36,780 nt of DNA, from contig WHUD01000031.1 in the NCBI GenBank assembly GCA_009377385.1, positions 1 through 36,780 of the forward strand, read 5' to 3'. Below the pieces are notes generated by a model. It did no database searches. It was not told where the DNA came from and worked only from the letters and a program-made list of their open reading frames with translations. Shown here piece by piece: positions 15,950 through 23,143 of the stretch; positions within the stretch are counted from its first letter, which is position 1; every line of letters begins with the position of its first letter. The position numbers were made by a program, and so were the translations under genes. This stretch comes from Actinophytocola sp. Lineage in GTDB: Bacteria > Actinomycetota > Actinomycetes > Mycobacteriales > Pseudonocardiaceae.

Positions 15950-15985
15950 TAGAACGTGTTCTTGGCTACACTAGAACGTGTTCTC
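15950..15985. promoter_or_regulatory. Pair of KstR-type operators between hsd4A and fadE26
   Basis: TAGAACGTGTTCTT at 15950-15963 and TAGAACGTGTTCTC at 15972-15985 share a 13-base core and are offset by exactly 22 bases, about two helical turns, so two dimers would bind the same face. Each differs from T-n2-AAC-n2-GTT-n2-A only at the last base. TAGTGT (complement of 15968-15973) is a candidate minus -10 for the hsd4A-mce4 operon, and TACACT at 15967-15972 is a candidate plus -10 for fadE26; the two overlap. Confidence 0.78.
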
Positions 15986-16023
15986 GTTTTGCACAAGGAA
16001 CCGCACACCCGGAGGGCTAGTCA

Positions 16024-17217
16024 ATGAGGATCAGCTTCACCGAAGGGCAGCAGCGACTGCGCGCGCAGCTCCGTGACTACTTCGCGAAGCTGATGACCCC
16101 CGAGCGGCGCGACGGGCTGCGGACGTCGGGCGGCGAGTACGGCGACGGCACGGCGTACAAGGAGATCGTCCGGCAGCTTGGCGCGGATGGCTGGCTCGCC
16201 ATCGGCTGGCCCGAGGAGTACGGCGGACAGGACCGGCCGATGCTGGACCAGCTCATCTTCACCGACGAGGCGGCGGTCGCCGGGGTGCCTGTGCCGTTCC
16301 TGACGCTCAACACCATCGGACCGACCATCATGCGGTACGGCACCGACGAGCAGAAGTCGTTCTACCTGCCCCGGATCGCGCGGGGTGAGCTGCACTTCGC
16401 GATCGGCTACTCCGAACCGGAGGCGGGCACGGACCTCGCCTCACTGCGCACCAAGGCGGTTAGAGAATGCGGTGACGAGGGTGATGTCATCGTCGTGAAT
16501 GGACAGAAGATGTGGACAAGCCTCATCGAGTACGCCGACTACGTCTGGCTGGCGGCCCGTACCGATCCCGATGCGACGAAGCACAAGGGACTGTCCATTC
16601 TAATCGTTCCAACCGACGCGGACGGCTTCTCCTGGACCAAGGTGCACACCGTCGCGGGGCCGGGTACCAGCGCCACCTACTACTCCGACGTCCGGCTGCC
16701 GACATCGGCGCTGGTCGGTGAGGAGCACAAAGGGTGGCCGCTGATCACCAACCAACTCAACCACGAACGGGTCGCGCTGACGTCGGCCGCGCCGCTGCAG
16801 GAGTCGCTGCGGCAGGTGCGGGAGTGGGCGCAGCGCACCAAGCAGCCGGACGGCTCGCGGGTGATCGACGCCGAGTGGGTGCGCATGCACCTGGCGCGGG
16901 TGCACGCCAACACCGAGTACCTCAAGCTGCGCAACTGGCGCATCGCCTGGGCCGCGGACACGGGTGACCTCGCGGCAGCGGAGGCGTCGGCGACCAAGGT
17001 GTTCGGCACCGAGTTCGCTACCGAGGGCTACCGGCTACTGCTGGAAGTGCTCGGCACCGGCGGCGTCGTCCGTCAGGACTCGCCGGGCGCGTTGCTGCAC
17101 GGCCGCATCGAACGGCTGCACCGCGCGTCGCTGATCCTCACCTTCGGCGGCGGCACCAACGAGGTGCAGCGCGACATCATCGCCGCGACTGCGCTCGGCC
17201 AGCCCGTCTCAAGGTAA
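16024..17217 (+). CDS. fadE26: Acyl-CoA dehydrogenase, catalytic subunit (FadE26/ChsE4-like)
   Basis: 397 residues. GYSEPEAGTDLAS at 128-140, MWTS at 163-166 and FGGGTNEVQRDIIAA near the end are acyl-CoA dehydrogenase signatures. Glu248 in LNHERV is at the place of the catalytic base of this branch. In M. tuberculosis FadE26 and FadE27 (ChsE4-ChsE5) form an alpha2-beta2 enzyme that dehydrogenates steroid side-chain acyl-CoAs, with only one subunit carrying the active site; their lengths and gene order match here. ATG 16024 has the ribosome site GGAGGG. Operon with fadE27; divergent from hsd4A as in M. tuberculosis apart from the missing fdxD. Confidence 0.9.
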   Translation: MRISFTEGQQRLRAQLRDYFAKLMTPERRDGLRTSGGEYGDGTAYKEIVRQLGADGWLAIGWPEEYGGQDRPMLDQLIFTDEAAVAGVPVPFLTLNTIGPTIMRYGTDEQKSFYLPRIARGELHFAIGYSEPEAGTDLASLRTKAVRECGDEGDVIVVNGQKMWTSLIEYADYVWLAARTDPDATKHKGLSILIVPTDADGFSWTKVHTVAGPGTSATYYSDVRLPTSALVGEEHKGWPLITNQLNHERVALTSAAPLQESLRQVREWAQRTKQPDGSRVIDAEWVRMHLARVHANTEYLKLRNWRIAWAADTGDLAAAEASATKVFGTEFATEGYRLLLEVLGTGGVVRQDSPGALLHGRIERLHRASLILTFGGGTNEVQRDIIAATALGQPVSR

Positions 17218-17234
17218 CTCCAGATAGGACAGCC

Positions 17235-18356
17235 ATGGACTTCAGCCTCACCGAAGCACAACATGACCTCGCCGAGCTCGCCCGGCGCATCCTCACCGAC
17301 TGGGCCGAGCAGCACACCGACCGCGACCTCGGCGGGTTCGACCGCGAGCTGTGGCGCTCGATGGCCAAGGCGGGCCTGCTCGACGCCGCGCTGCCTGCCG
17401 AGACCGGCGGGGGCGGGTTCGGCCTGCTCGAACGGTGCAGCCTGCTGATCGAGGTCGGCAGGACGACGGCGCCGGTGCCGTACCTGGCGAGTATCACGGC
17501 GGCGTCTGCGCTGGCCCGGTTCGGCACGCCCGCCCACGTCGAGCGCTGGGTCCTCCCGATCAGCAGGGGCGACGCCACCATGGCGGTCGCGCTGGCGGAC
17601 GAGGGCGCGCCGGCGCCGTTCACCGGGCAGCGGAGCCGAACGGGGCGTTCGGCTCGCGGCGACGGCTCAGGCGACGGTGCCGGCTGGCTGGTGTCCGGCG
17701 TCCAGACCGCAGTGCTCGACGGCGCTCACGCGGCGGCGTTCCTGTGCGAGGTGGCCGCCGACGACGGCGACGCCCTGGTCGTCGTCCCTGCCGACGCGCC
17801 GGGCGTCACGGTGTCCGCGCAGCGCACCGTGGACGGCGACGACGCGGCGCTGGTCGAGCTGCACGACGTCGCGGTCGCCGACGACGACGTCGTCGGCGAG
17901 CCTGGTGCGGCGGCCACCACCAGGCAGCACGCGATCGTCGGGCTTTGCGCGCTGCAGCTCGGCGTCGTCGAGCGGGCGTTGGAGTTGACCGCCGAGTACA
18001 CCCAGCAGCGGGAGCAGTTCGACAAGCCGATCGGGTCGTTCCAGGCGGTGCGGCAGCGGCTGGCGGACGCCTACATCGACGTCGAGGCGGTGCGGCTGAC
18101 GCTGTGGCAGGCGGCGTGGCGGCTCGCCGAGGGCCTGTCGGCTGGTGAGCAGGTCGCGACGGCGAAGTTCTGGGCCGCCGAGGCGGGACACCGGGTGGCA
18201 CACACCGCGGTGCACCTGCACGGCGGCGTCGGCATCGACACCGACTCGCCGCTGCACCGCTACTTCGCGGCGGCCAAGCGTGCCGAGTTCGCGCTCGGCG
18301 GCGCGACGTCGCAGCTCCGTACCCTCGGGTCGCTGCTGGCGGCGGAGGAGACATGA
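17235..18356 (+). CDS. fadE27: Acyl-CoA dehydrogenase, partner subunit (FadE27/ChsE5-like)
   Basis: 373 residues, the same length as M. tuberculosis FadE27. QREQFDKPIGSFQAVRQRLAD and VHLHGGVGIDTDSPLHRYF are conserved C-terminal acyl-CoA dehydrogenase motifs that help bind FAD at the subunit interface. The middle lacks a clear HERV-type catalytic base, as expected for the non-catalytic partner. Residues about 131-149 are a Gly/Arg/Ser/Asp-rich stretch encoded partly by the palindromic repeat at 17634-17654. The start has AGGACAGCC upstream, 17 bases after fadE26. A hairpin follows one base after the stop. Confidence 0.88.
   Translation: MDFSLTEAQHDLAELARRILTDWAEQHTDRDLGGFDRELWRSMAKAGLLDAALPAETGGGGFGLLERCSLLIEVGRTTAPVPYLASITAASALARFGTPAHVERWVLPISRGDATMAVALADEGAPAPFTGQRSRTGRSARGDGSGDGAGWLVSGVQTAVLDGAHAAAFLCEVAADDGDALVVVPADAPGVTVSAQRTVDGDDAALVELHDVAVADDDVVGEPGAAATTRQHAIVGLCALQLGVVERALELTAEYTQQREQFDKPIGSFQAVRQRLADAYIDVEAVRLTLWQAAWRLAEGLSAGEQVATAKFWAAEAGHRVAHTAVHLHGGVGIDTDSPLHRYFAAAKRAEFALGGATSQLRTLGSLLAAEET
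17634..17654 (+). repeat. Palindromic repeat inside fadE27
   Basis: AGCCGAACG-GGG-CGTTCGGCT is a 9-bp perfect inverted repeat with a 3-base loop. Its 17-base core CCGAACGGGGCGTTCGG recurs twice after echA19 (32321-32337, and inverted at 32351-32367). Here it is read through in frame, in a region that looks like a loose surface loop. Confidence 0.8.
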
Positions 18357-18405
18357 GCCGAAGGTGGCCTTGGGTACCTATGCGGTACCGAAGGCCACCT
18401 TCGGC
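18357..18405 (+). terminator. Long hairpin after fadE27
   Basis: GCCGAAGGTGGCCTT (18357-18371) pairs with AAGGCCACCTTCGGC (18391-18405) over 15 bases. After one mismatch the stem continues with GGTACC/GGTACC around a 5-base loop. It begins directly after the fadE27 stop and is probably a terminator or repeat-derived element. The remaining bases to 18486 hold only the GMC gene's ribosome site GAGGTAAG. Confidence 0.7.
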
Positions 18406-18486
18406 CCCGAACCGCGCGCCAAGGCGGCCAACCAAACCTGACCCATCAACAGCGCCGCGCGGCGGCCCCAACAGAACGAGGTAAGC

Positions 18487-20079
18487 ATGACGGAAGCGGA
18501 CTACGTCGTCGTCGGCGCTGGCAGCGCCGGCTGCGCGGTGGCGGGCAGGCTCGCGGAGCAGGGCGCCAGCGTGGTGCTGATCGAGGCGGGCGGACCGGAC
18601 ACCAGCCGGTTCGTCCGGGTACCCGGCATGATCGCGCCGATGCACAGCGTCCCGCAGATCAAGAAGCGGTTCGACTGGGGCTACTCGACGGTGCCGCAGA
18701 AGCACGCCCTGGAGCGCGAGATTCCCAGCACGCGCGGCAAGGTGCTCGGCGGGTCAAGCTCGGTCAACGGGATGCTCTTCGTGCGCGGCAACCGGGCAGA
18801 CTACGACGGCTGGGCCGCCGAGGGCTGCGACGGCTGGAGCTACGACGACGTCCTACCGAGCTTCAAGCGGATGGAGGACTGGGAAGGCGGCGCGAGCGAG
18901 GTGCGCGGCGCTGGCGGGCCGATCAAGGTCACCCGGCAGCAGGACCTGACGAGCGCGTCGACGGCGTTCATCGAGTCGCTGAGCGACACCGTCGGCGTGC
19001 CGAAGCTCGACGACTACAACGGCGCCGAGCAGGAAGGCGTCAGCGTCTTCCAGGAGAGCGCGGCGGACGGGCTGCGCTACAGCTCATCGCGCGGGTACCT
19101 GAACGGCAACGCGAACCTGCGGGTGCTGACCAAGGCGCAGGTCACCCGGCTGACGTTCACCGGCGATCGCGTCACCGGCGTGGAGATCGCGGAGAAGTCC
19201 GGCACACGGGTGATCACCGCGATGCAGGAGGTGGTGCTGGCGGCCGGGGTGTTCGGCTCGCCACACCTGCTGCTGCTGTCCGGCATCGGACCGGCTGGCC
19301 AACTCCGTGACCTCGGCATCACGGTGCGCGCCGACCTGCCGGTGGGCAAGAACCTGCACGACCACCTATTCGTGCCGATGACGTTCCTGATGCCGTCGGC
19401 GGTGCATCGGGGCACTGCGTTGCACTTCGCGTCCGGCGTGCTCAGCGAGATGCTGCGGGGCAACTCGTGGTTCGGCCGAACCGTGTTCGAGGCGGTCGCG
19501 TTCGTTCGGTCCTCACAAGCGACCGATCGGCCGGACATCCAGTTCCACACGCTGCCGTGGTCGTATCCGACGCCGAACCAGGACGCCCCCGGGATCCACC
19601 GGCCGGACAAGCGGCCCGCGCTGACCGTGCTGCCAACGCTGATCTACCCGCAGAGCAGGGGCGAGGTGCGGCTGGCGTCGCCCAACCCCACGGTGGCGCC
19701 GCTGATCGACCCGGCCTACCTGGCCGAGCCCGCCGACGCCGACCTGCTGGTCGAGGGCATCCAGCTCACCCGCGAGATCATGGCGAACCACCTCATCGCT
19801 GGCGATGTGCGCGGCGAGTTCAGCCCAGGCGACGCTTTCCGCGATGAGACGGCGCTGCGCAGGGAGCTGCCGAACCGGGTGCACAGCGTGTACCACCCGG
19901 TCGGCACCTGCCGGATGGGCACCGACGAGCGCGCCGTCGTCGACCCGGAGCTCCGGGTGCGCGGCGTCGAGGGCCTGCGCGTCGCGGACGCCTCGATCAT
20001 GCCCACCGTGACCGGCGGCAACACCAACGCGCCCGCGATGATGATCGGGGAACGCTGCGCGGAGTTGATGACGGCGTAG
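18487..20079 (+). CDS. GMC-family FAD oxidoreductase (alcohol/choline-dehydrogenase-like)
   Basis: 530 residues. GAGSAG at 10-15 binds FAD; GKVLGGSSSVNGMLFVRGN (84-102) and GVFGSPHLLLLSGIGP (254-269) are the two GMC signatures. His470 (YHPVGTCRMG) and Asn512 (GGNTNAP) are the catalytic pair. The family oxidises primary alcohols such as choline, glucose or aryl alcohols. In this setting a sterol side-chain or ring alcohol is possible, but the sequence does not show it. It follows fadE27 after a hairpin and has its own ribosome site, so co-transcription is uncertain. No operator of KstR type is visible before it. Confidence 0.88.
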   Translation: MTEADYVVVGAGSAGCAVAGRLAEQGASVVLIEAGGPDTSRFVRVPGMIAPMHSVPQIKKRFDWGYSTVPQKHALEREIPSTRGKVLGGSSSVNGMLFVRGNRADYDGWAAEGCDGWSYDDVLPSFKRMEDWEGGASEVRGAGGPIKVTRQQDLTSASTAFIESLSDTVGVPKLDDYNGAEQEGVSVFQESAADGLRYSSSRGYLNGNANLRVLTKAQVTRLTFTGDRVTGVEIAEKSGTRVITAMQEVVLAAGVFGSPHLLLLSGIGPAGQLRDLGITVRADLPVGKNLHDHLFVPMTFLMPSAVHRGTALHFASGVLSEMLRGNSWFGRTVFEAVAFVRSSQATDRPDIQFHTLPWSYPTPNQDAPGIHRPDKRPALTVLPTLIYPQSRGEVRLASPNPTVAPLIDPAYLAEPADADLLVEGIQLTREIMANHLIAGDVRGEFSPGDAFRDETALRRELPNRVHSVYHPVGTCRMGTDERAVVDPELRVRGVEGLRVADASIMPTVTGGNTNAPAMMIGERCAELMTA

Positions 20080-20120
20080 TGACGGGCCGCGGCTGGCACC
20101 GCGTCCCGCCACAAGTTGAT

Positions 20121-20193
20121 CAGCTTCCCCTGCGCTGCGACCAAATCCTGTCCGCTTTGCCGGACCTACCAGGTCATAGCGCAGGGGAAGCTG
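20121..20193. terminator. Nested hairpin between convergent genes
   Basis: CAGCTTCCCCTGCGCT (20121-20136) pairs perfectly over 16 bases with AGCGCAGGGGAAGCTG (20178-20193). The 41-base loop holds a second stem, GTCCG (20150-20154) with CGGAC (20161-20165), and GACC/GGTC flanks. It lies between the GMC gene and the convergent binding-protein gene and could end transcription from both sides. Confidence 0.65.
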
Positions 20194-20197
20194 GTGC

Positions 20198-20243
20198 CGA
20201 GGCGCCCGGTGGCTTACCGAGGCGCCCGGTGGCCAACCGAGGT
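20198..20243. repeat. 20-bp tandem repeat in the convergent intergenic region
   Basis: CGAGGCGCCCGGTGGC occurs at 20198-20213 and again at 20218-20233, a 20-base period. A third partial copy, CGAGG, lies at the next period (20238). No gene reads through it. Purpose unknown. Confidence 0.75.
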
Positions 20244-20263
20244 GTGACGGCGTAAGCCGTCAC
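20244..20263 (-). terminator. Small hairpin overlapping the binding-protein stop codon
   Basis: GTGACGGC (20244-20251) and GCCGTCAC (20256-20263) form an 8-bp perfect stem with a 4-base loop. It includes the stop codon of the substrate-binding lipoprotein gene (complement of 20260-20262). Confidence 0.55.
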
Positions 20264-21666
20264 CAGCACTCGGGGGTGTCGCCGCGCGGGGCGGTCCACT
20301 GCCCGCCCTTGCCGTGCATGACGAAGACGCAGTTCGAGTCGGCGGGTCCCTCCGGCGTGAAGGTCATCGGCGTGGTCAGGCCGCCAAGCCGCTCGTTCCG
20401 CAGCGTGCGCAGCTCCGAGATGATCGACGCGCGGCTGATCTGACCGCCAGCGGCCTTCGCGGCCTGCTCGAACAGCTTCGCCGACGCCCAGCCCTGCGCG
20501 GCCGCCGGTCCCGGCGCCGAACCGTCGCCATAGCGTTCCCACGCGCCGGAGAACTCGCGGAAGGCCGGAGTGGACAGTCCCGCGAACGGGAACGTCGACA
20601 TGCCGAGCAGGACGTCGCTCAGCCCCGGCTTGGTGATCGCGTCCGCGCGCATGGTCGACGAGATCTGCAGGTACTGCGGCGTGTAGTTCTGCCGCTGGCA
20701 GGACGACGCCACCCGCTCGACGGTGCCGGGGTCGCCGACAACCATCAGCAGCTCGACCCCCGCGTTGCGTGCCTGGATGCACTCGGCCGTGTAGTCCGCC
20801 TGGAACACCGAGATCCGCGCCCGATACTGCGGGTCGAGCCCGGCGCGCTTGGCGCCGCCCTTGTCGAACAGCTCCTTCTCGACGAACGTGCACGACTGCG
20901 TCTCGCTGCAGAACAGGCCGCCGAACTTGTCGCTCTTCGCGTACTTGGCGCCGATGACGGCGGTGCCGAAGATCTGCTGCGGCGAAGCGGGACACTGCCG
21001 GAACAGCATCGGGCTCTTCGTCCACTCCGGACCACAACTGCCGCCGACGATCGGCACCTGCTTGTCCTCGACGTAGCCCCGCCAGGAGTTCAGCGTCTCG
21101 ACGACGGTCATCGCGGCGACCACCGCGACCGCGTTGTGCTCTTCGACCAGTTGCTTCATCAGGCTGCGCGCCTTCGATGCGTCACCGCCGTCGTCCATCA
21201 CGATGACCTTGACCGGACGCCCATTGATGCCGCCGTTGGAGTTGACGTGCGCGCCCCACACCTGCAGCGCCCGCGCGCCCTGCGCCAGCGCGGCCCCGCC
21301 TGGCCCGGAGTACGCGCCGACGGTGCCGATGACGATCGGCTCACCGGGGCTGCCCGCGCCACCCGGTCCTTCTGCGGTGCCGCCCGCCGTGCTACCCCGC
21401 TTCCCTGACGACGGCCCCACGCCTTGCGCCGTGCCGTCCAACGCCTGCCCCGACGTGGGGCCGCTGCCGGGTCCCGCCGTCGCGCCGGGGACGTCGCCAA
21501 GCGCGCCCGGCTCACCCGGCCCGGCCTGCGTCGCGGCCGGTCCGGCACCGGTGTCCGCCGCGCGGATGATGCTGTCGCGGTCCACCCGCGTCCCGCAGGC
21601 GGCGGCGACCAGCGTGGCCACCGCGCACAGCACCACCAGGACGCGGGTGCGTGTCCGAAACCTCAC
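20260..21666 (-). CDS. Branched-chain-amino-acid-type ABC transporter substrate-binding lipoprotein
   Basis: 468 residues. The signal sequence ends at a lipobox with Cys24 (VAAAC). Residues about 38-109 form a long Gly/Pro/Ala/Ser/Thr-rich linker. The receptor domain then starts with PIVIGTVGAYSG, followed by NGGINGRPVKVIVMDDGGDASKARSLMKQLVE, the usual opening of LivJ/LivK-type (Peripla_BP_6) binding proteins. The linker is unusually long for the family and would set the receptor away from the membrane, perhaps in a thick envelope. Last gene of the liv-type operon, 15 bases after livF. The ligand is not evident; steroid-derived acids or branched short acids are possible given the sterol setting. 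Confidence 0.87.
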   Translation of the reverse strand: MRFRTRTRVLVVLCAVATLVAAACGTRVDRDSIIRAADTGAGPAATQAGPGEPGALGDVPGATAGPGSGPTSGQALDGTAQGVGPSSGKRGSTAGGTAEGPGGAGSPGEPIVIGTVGAYSGPGGAALAQGARALQVWGAHVNSNGGINGRPVKVIVMDDGGDASKARSLMKQLVEEHNAVAVVAAMTVVETLNSWRGYVEDKQVPIVGGSCGPEWTKSPMLFRQCPASPQQIFGTAVIGAKYAKSDKFGGLFCSETQSCTFVEKELFDKGGAKRAGLDPQYRARISVFQADYTAECIQARNAGVELLMVVGDPGTVERVASSCQRQNYTPQYLQISSTMRADAITKPGLSDVLLGMSTFPFAGLSTPAFREFSGAWERYGDGSAPGPAAAQGWASAKLFEQAAKAAGGQISRASIISELRTLRNERLGGLTTPMTFTPEGPADSNCVFVMHGKGGQWTAPRGDTPECW

Positions 21667-21681
21667 GGTGTCCTCCTTGTC

Positions 21682-22380
21682 CTACGCATGTGCGCCGCCC
21701 ATATAGCGGGCCATCAGCTCACCGGCGTCGAGCTCACCCGGCTCACCACGGAACTCGATGCGCCCGCGCGCGAGCAGGTAGACGTAGTCCGCCAGTTCCA
21801 GCGCGCGGGTGATGTACTGCTCGACGAGCAGCAAGGCGCAGCCCTCCGCCGCCAGCGCGGCAAGGAACTCGAAGATCTCGTCGACGACGACGGGTGCCAG
21901 CCCCATCGACACCTCGTCAAGCAGCACGTACGCCGGGTTCGTGACGTAGGCGCGGCTCAGCGAGAGCATCTGCTGCTGTCCGCCGGACAGCGATCCGGCG
22001 GGCTGGCTGAGCTTCTCGCCCAGGATCGGGAACGCCGACACGGCCCGGTCCACCGCGACGTCGATGTCGCCGTCACCGGCCTGGACGAGCAGGTTGTCCC
22101 GCACGCTCAATGCGGGGAAGATGCCACGCCCCTCTGGCACGTGGCACACGCCCCGGTTGGCCAGCACGTGCGGAGGCTTGCCGGTGACGTCGGCGCCGTC
22201 GAGTGCCATCCGGCCTTCGGATGGTTTGAGCAGCCCAGACGCCACCCGCAGTAGCGTCGTCTTGCCTGCACCGTTCGCGCCGAGCAGCGCCACCACCGAT
22301 CTCGGCGGAACCCACAGCGAGACGTCCCTGAGCACGGCGGTCTCGCCGTAGCCAGCCGTGACATCGGTCAGCTCAAGCAT
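21682..22380 (-). CDS. LivF-type ABC transporter ATPase
   Basis: 232 residues. Walker A GANGAGKT at 34-41, signature LSGGQ at 131-135 and Walker B VLLDE at 152-156 are all intact, and GVCHVPEGRGIFPALSVRDNLL is the LivF-type stretch. It powers import together with the LivG-like ATPase. Its start (ATG 22380) lies inside the end of livG (8-base overlap), so it is translationally coupled. Confidence 0.92.
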   Translation of the reverse strand: MLELTDVTAGYGETAVLRDVSLWVPPRSVVALLGANGAGKTTLLRVASGLLKPSEGRMALDGADVTGKPPHVLANRGVCHVPEGRGIFPALSVRDNLLVQAGDGDIDVAVDRAVSAFPILGEKLSQPAGSLSGGQQQMLSLSRAYVTNPAYVLLDEVSMGLAPVVVDEIFEFLAALAAEGCALLLVEQYITRALELADYVYLLARGRIEFRGEPGELDAGELMARYMGGAHA

Positions 22381-23143
22381 GGGCCGCCTCCGAACCCAGG
22401 TACGCCGCGCGCACGACGTCGCTGCCGCGCACGTCGTCCGGCGTGCCCTCGAAGATCAGCTCACCGAAGTCGAGCACGTACAGGTACTCGCAGATCGCCA
22501 TCACCAGCGACATGTCGTGCTCGACGAGCAGCACCCCGCAGCCCCGCTCGGCGACGACGCGGCTGACCAACTGTCCGAACCGGACCGTCTCTCCGGTGTC
22601 CAATCCGGACGACGGTTCGTCAAGCAGCAACTGCGAGAACCCGCCGGCAAGCACCCGGCCGAGGTCGACCCGCCGCCGCTGTCCCGTCGACAGCGAGCCA
22701 GCCGCCTCCCGGCGTAGCGGGCCAAGTTCGCACAGCTCAAGCACTTCCTCGGTTGCCGCGCGCACCGCCTTGCGGTCGGCTTTGGTGCTCACCAACTGCT
22801 TGAGCGGATGCGCACGCGCCAGCCGCGCCTCAAGGCCGAGCGCGATGTTCTGCTCCACCGTGAGCGAGTCGAACAGGTCCATCCGCTGGAAGGTGCGGCC
22901 GAGACCAAGCCGCGCCCGCGCCGCTGGCGACCGCGCGGTGACATCCTCGCCGAACAGGCTCACCCGCCCCTCCGACGGCCGTAGCAGCCCGGAGCAGGCG
23001 TTGAACGTCGTCGTCTTGCCAGCGCCGTTCGGCCCGATCAACCCGGTGACCCGACCCTGTGGTGCGTCGAGCGTCACCCCGGAGACGGCGGTCAGCCCGC
23101 CGAACCGGATGGTCAGCCCGTCAACGCACAGCCCCGCGGTCAT
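22373..23143 (-). CDS. LivG-type ABC transporter ATPase
   Basis: 256 residues. Walker A GPNGAGKT at 37-44, signature LSTGQ at 151-155 (a mild variant of LSGGQ), Walker B LLLDEP at 172-177 and the switch His209 (VEHD) are present; GRTFQRMDLFDSLTVEQN is LivG-like. It overlaps the permease gene by four bases. Expected to form an ATPase heterodimer with the LivF-like protein. Confidence 0.92.
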   Translation of the reverse strand: MTAGLCVDGLTIRFGGLTAVSGVTLDAPQGRVTGLIGPNGAGKTTTFNACSGLLRPSEGRVSLFGEDVTARSPAARARLGLGRTFQRMDLFDSLTVEQNIALGLEARLARAHPLKQLVSTKADRKAVRAATEEVLELCELGPLRREAAGSLSTGQRRRVDLGRVLAGGFSQLLLDEPSSGLDTGETVRFGQLVSRVVAERGCGVLLVEHDMSLVMAICEYLYVLDFGELIFEGTPDDVRGSDVVRAAYLGSEAAHA

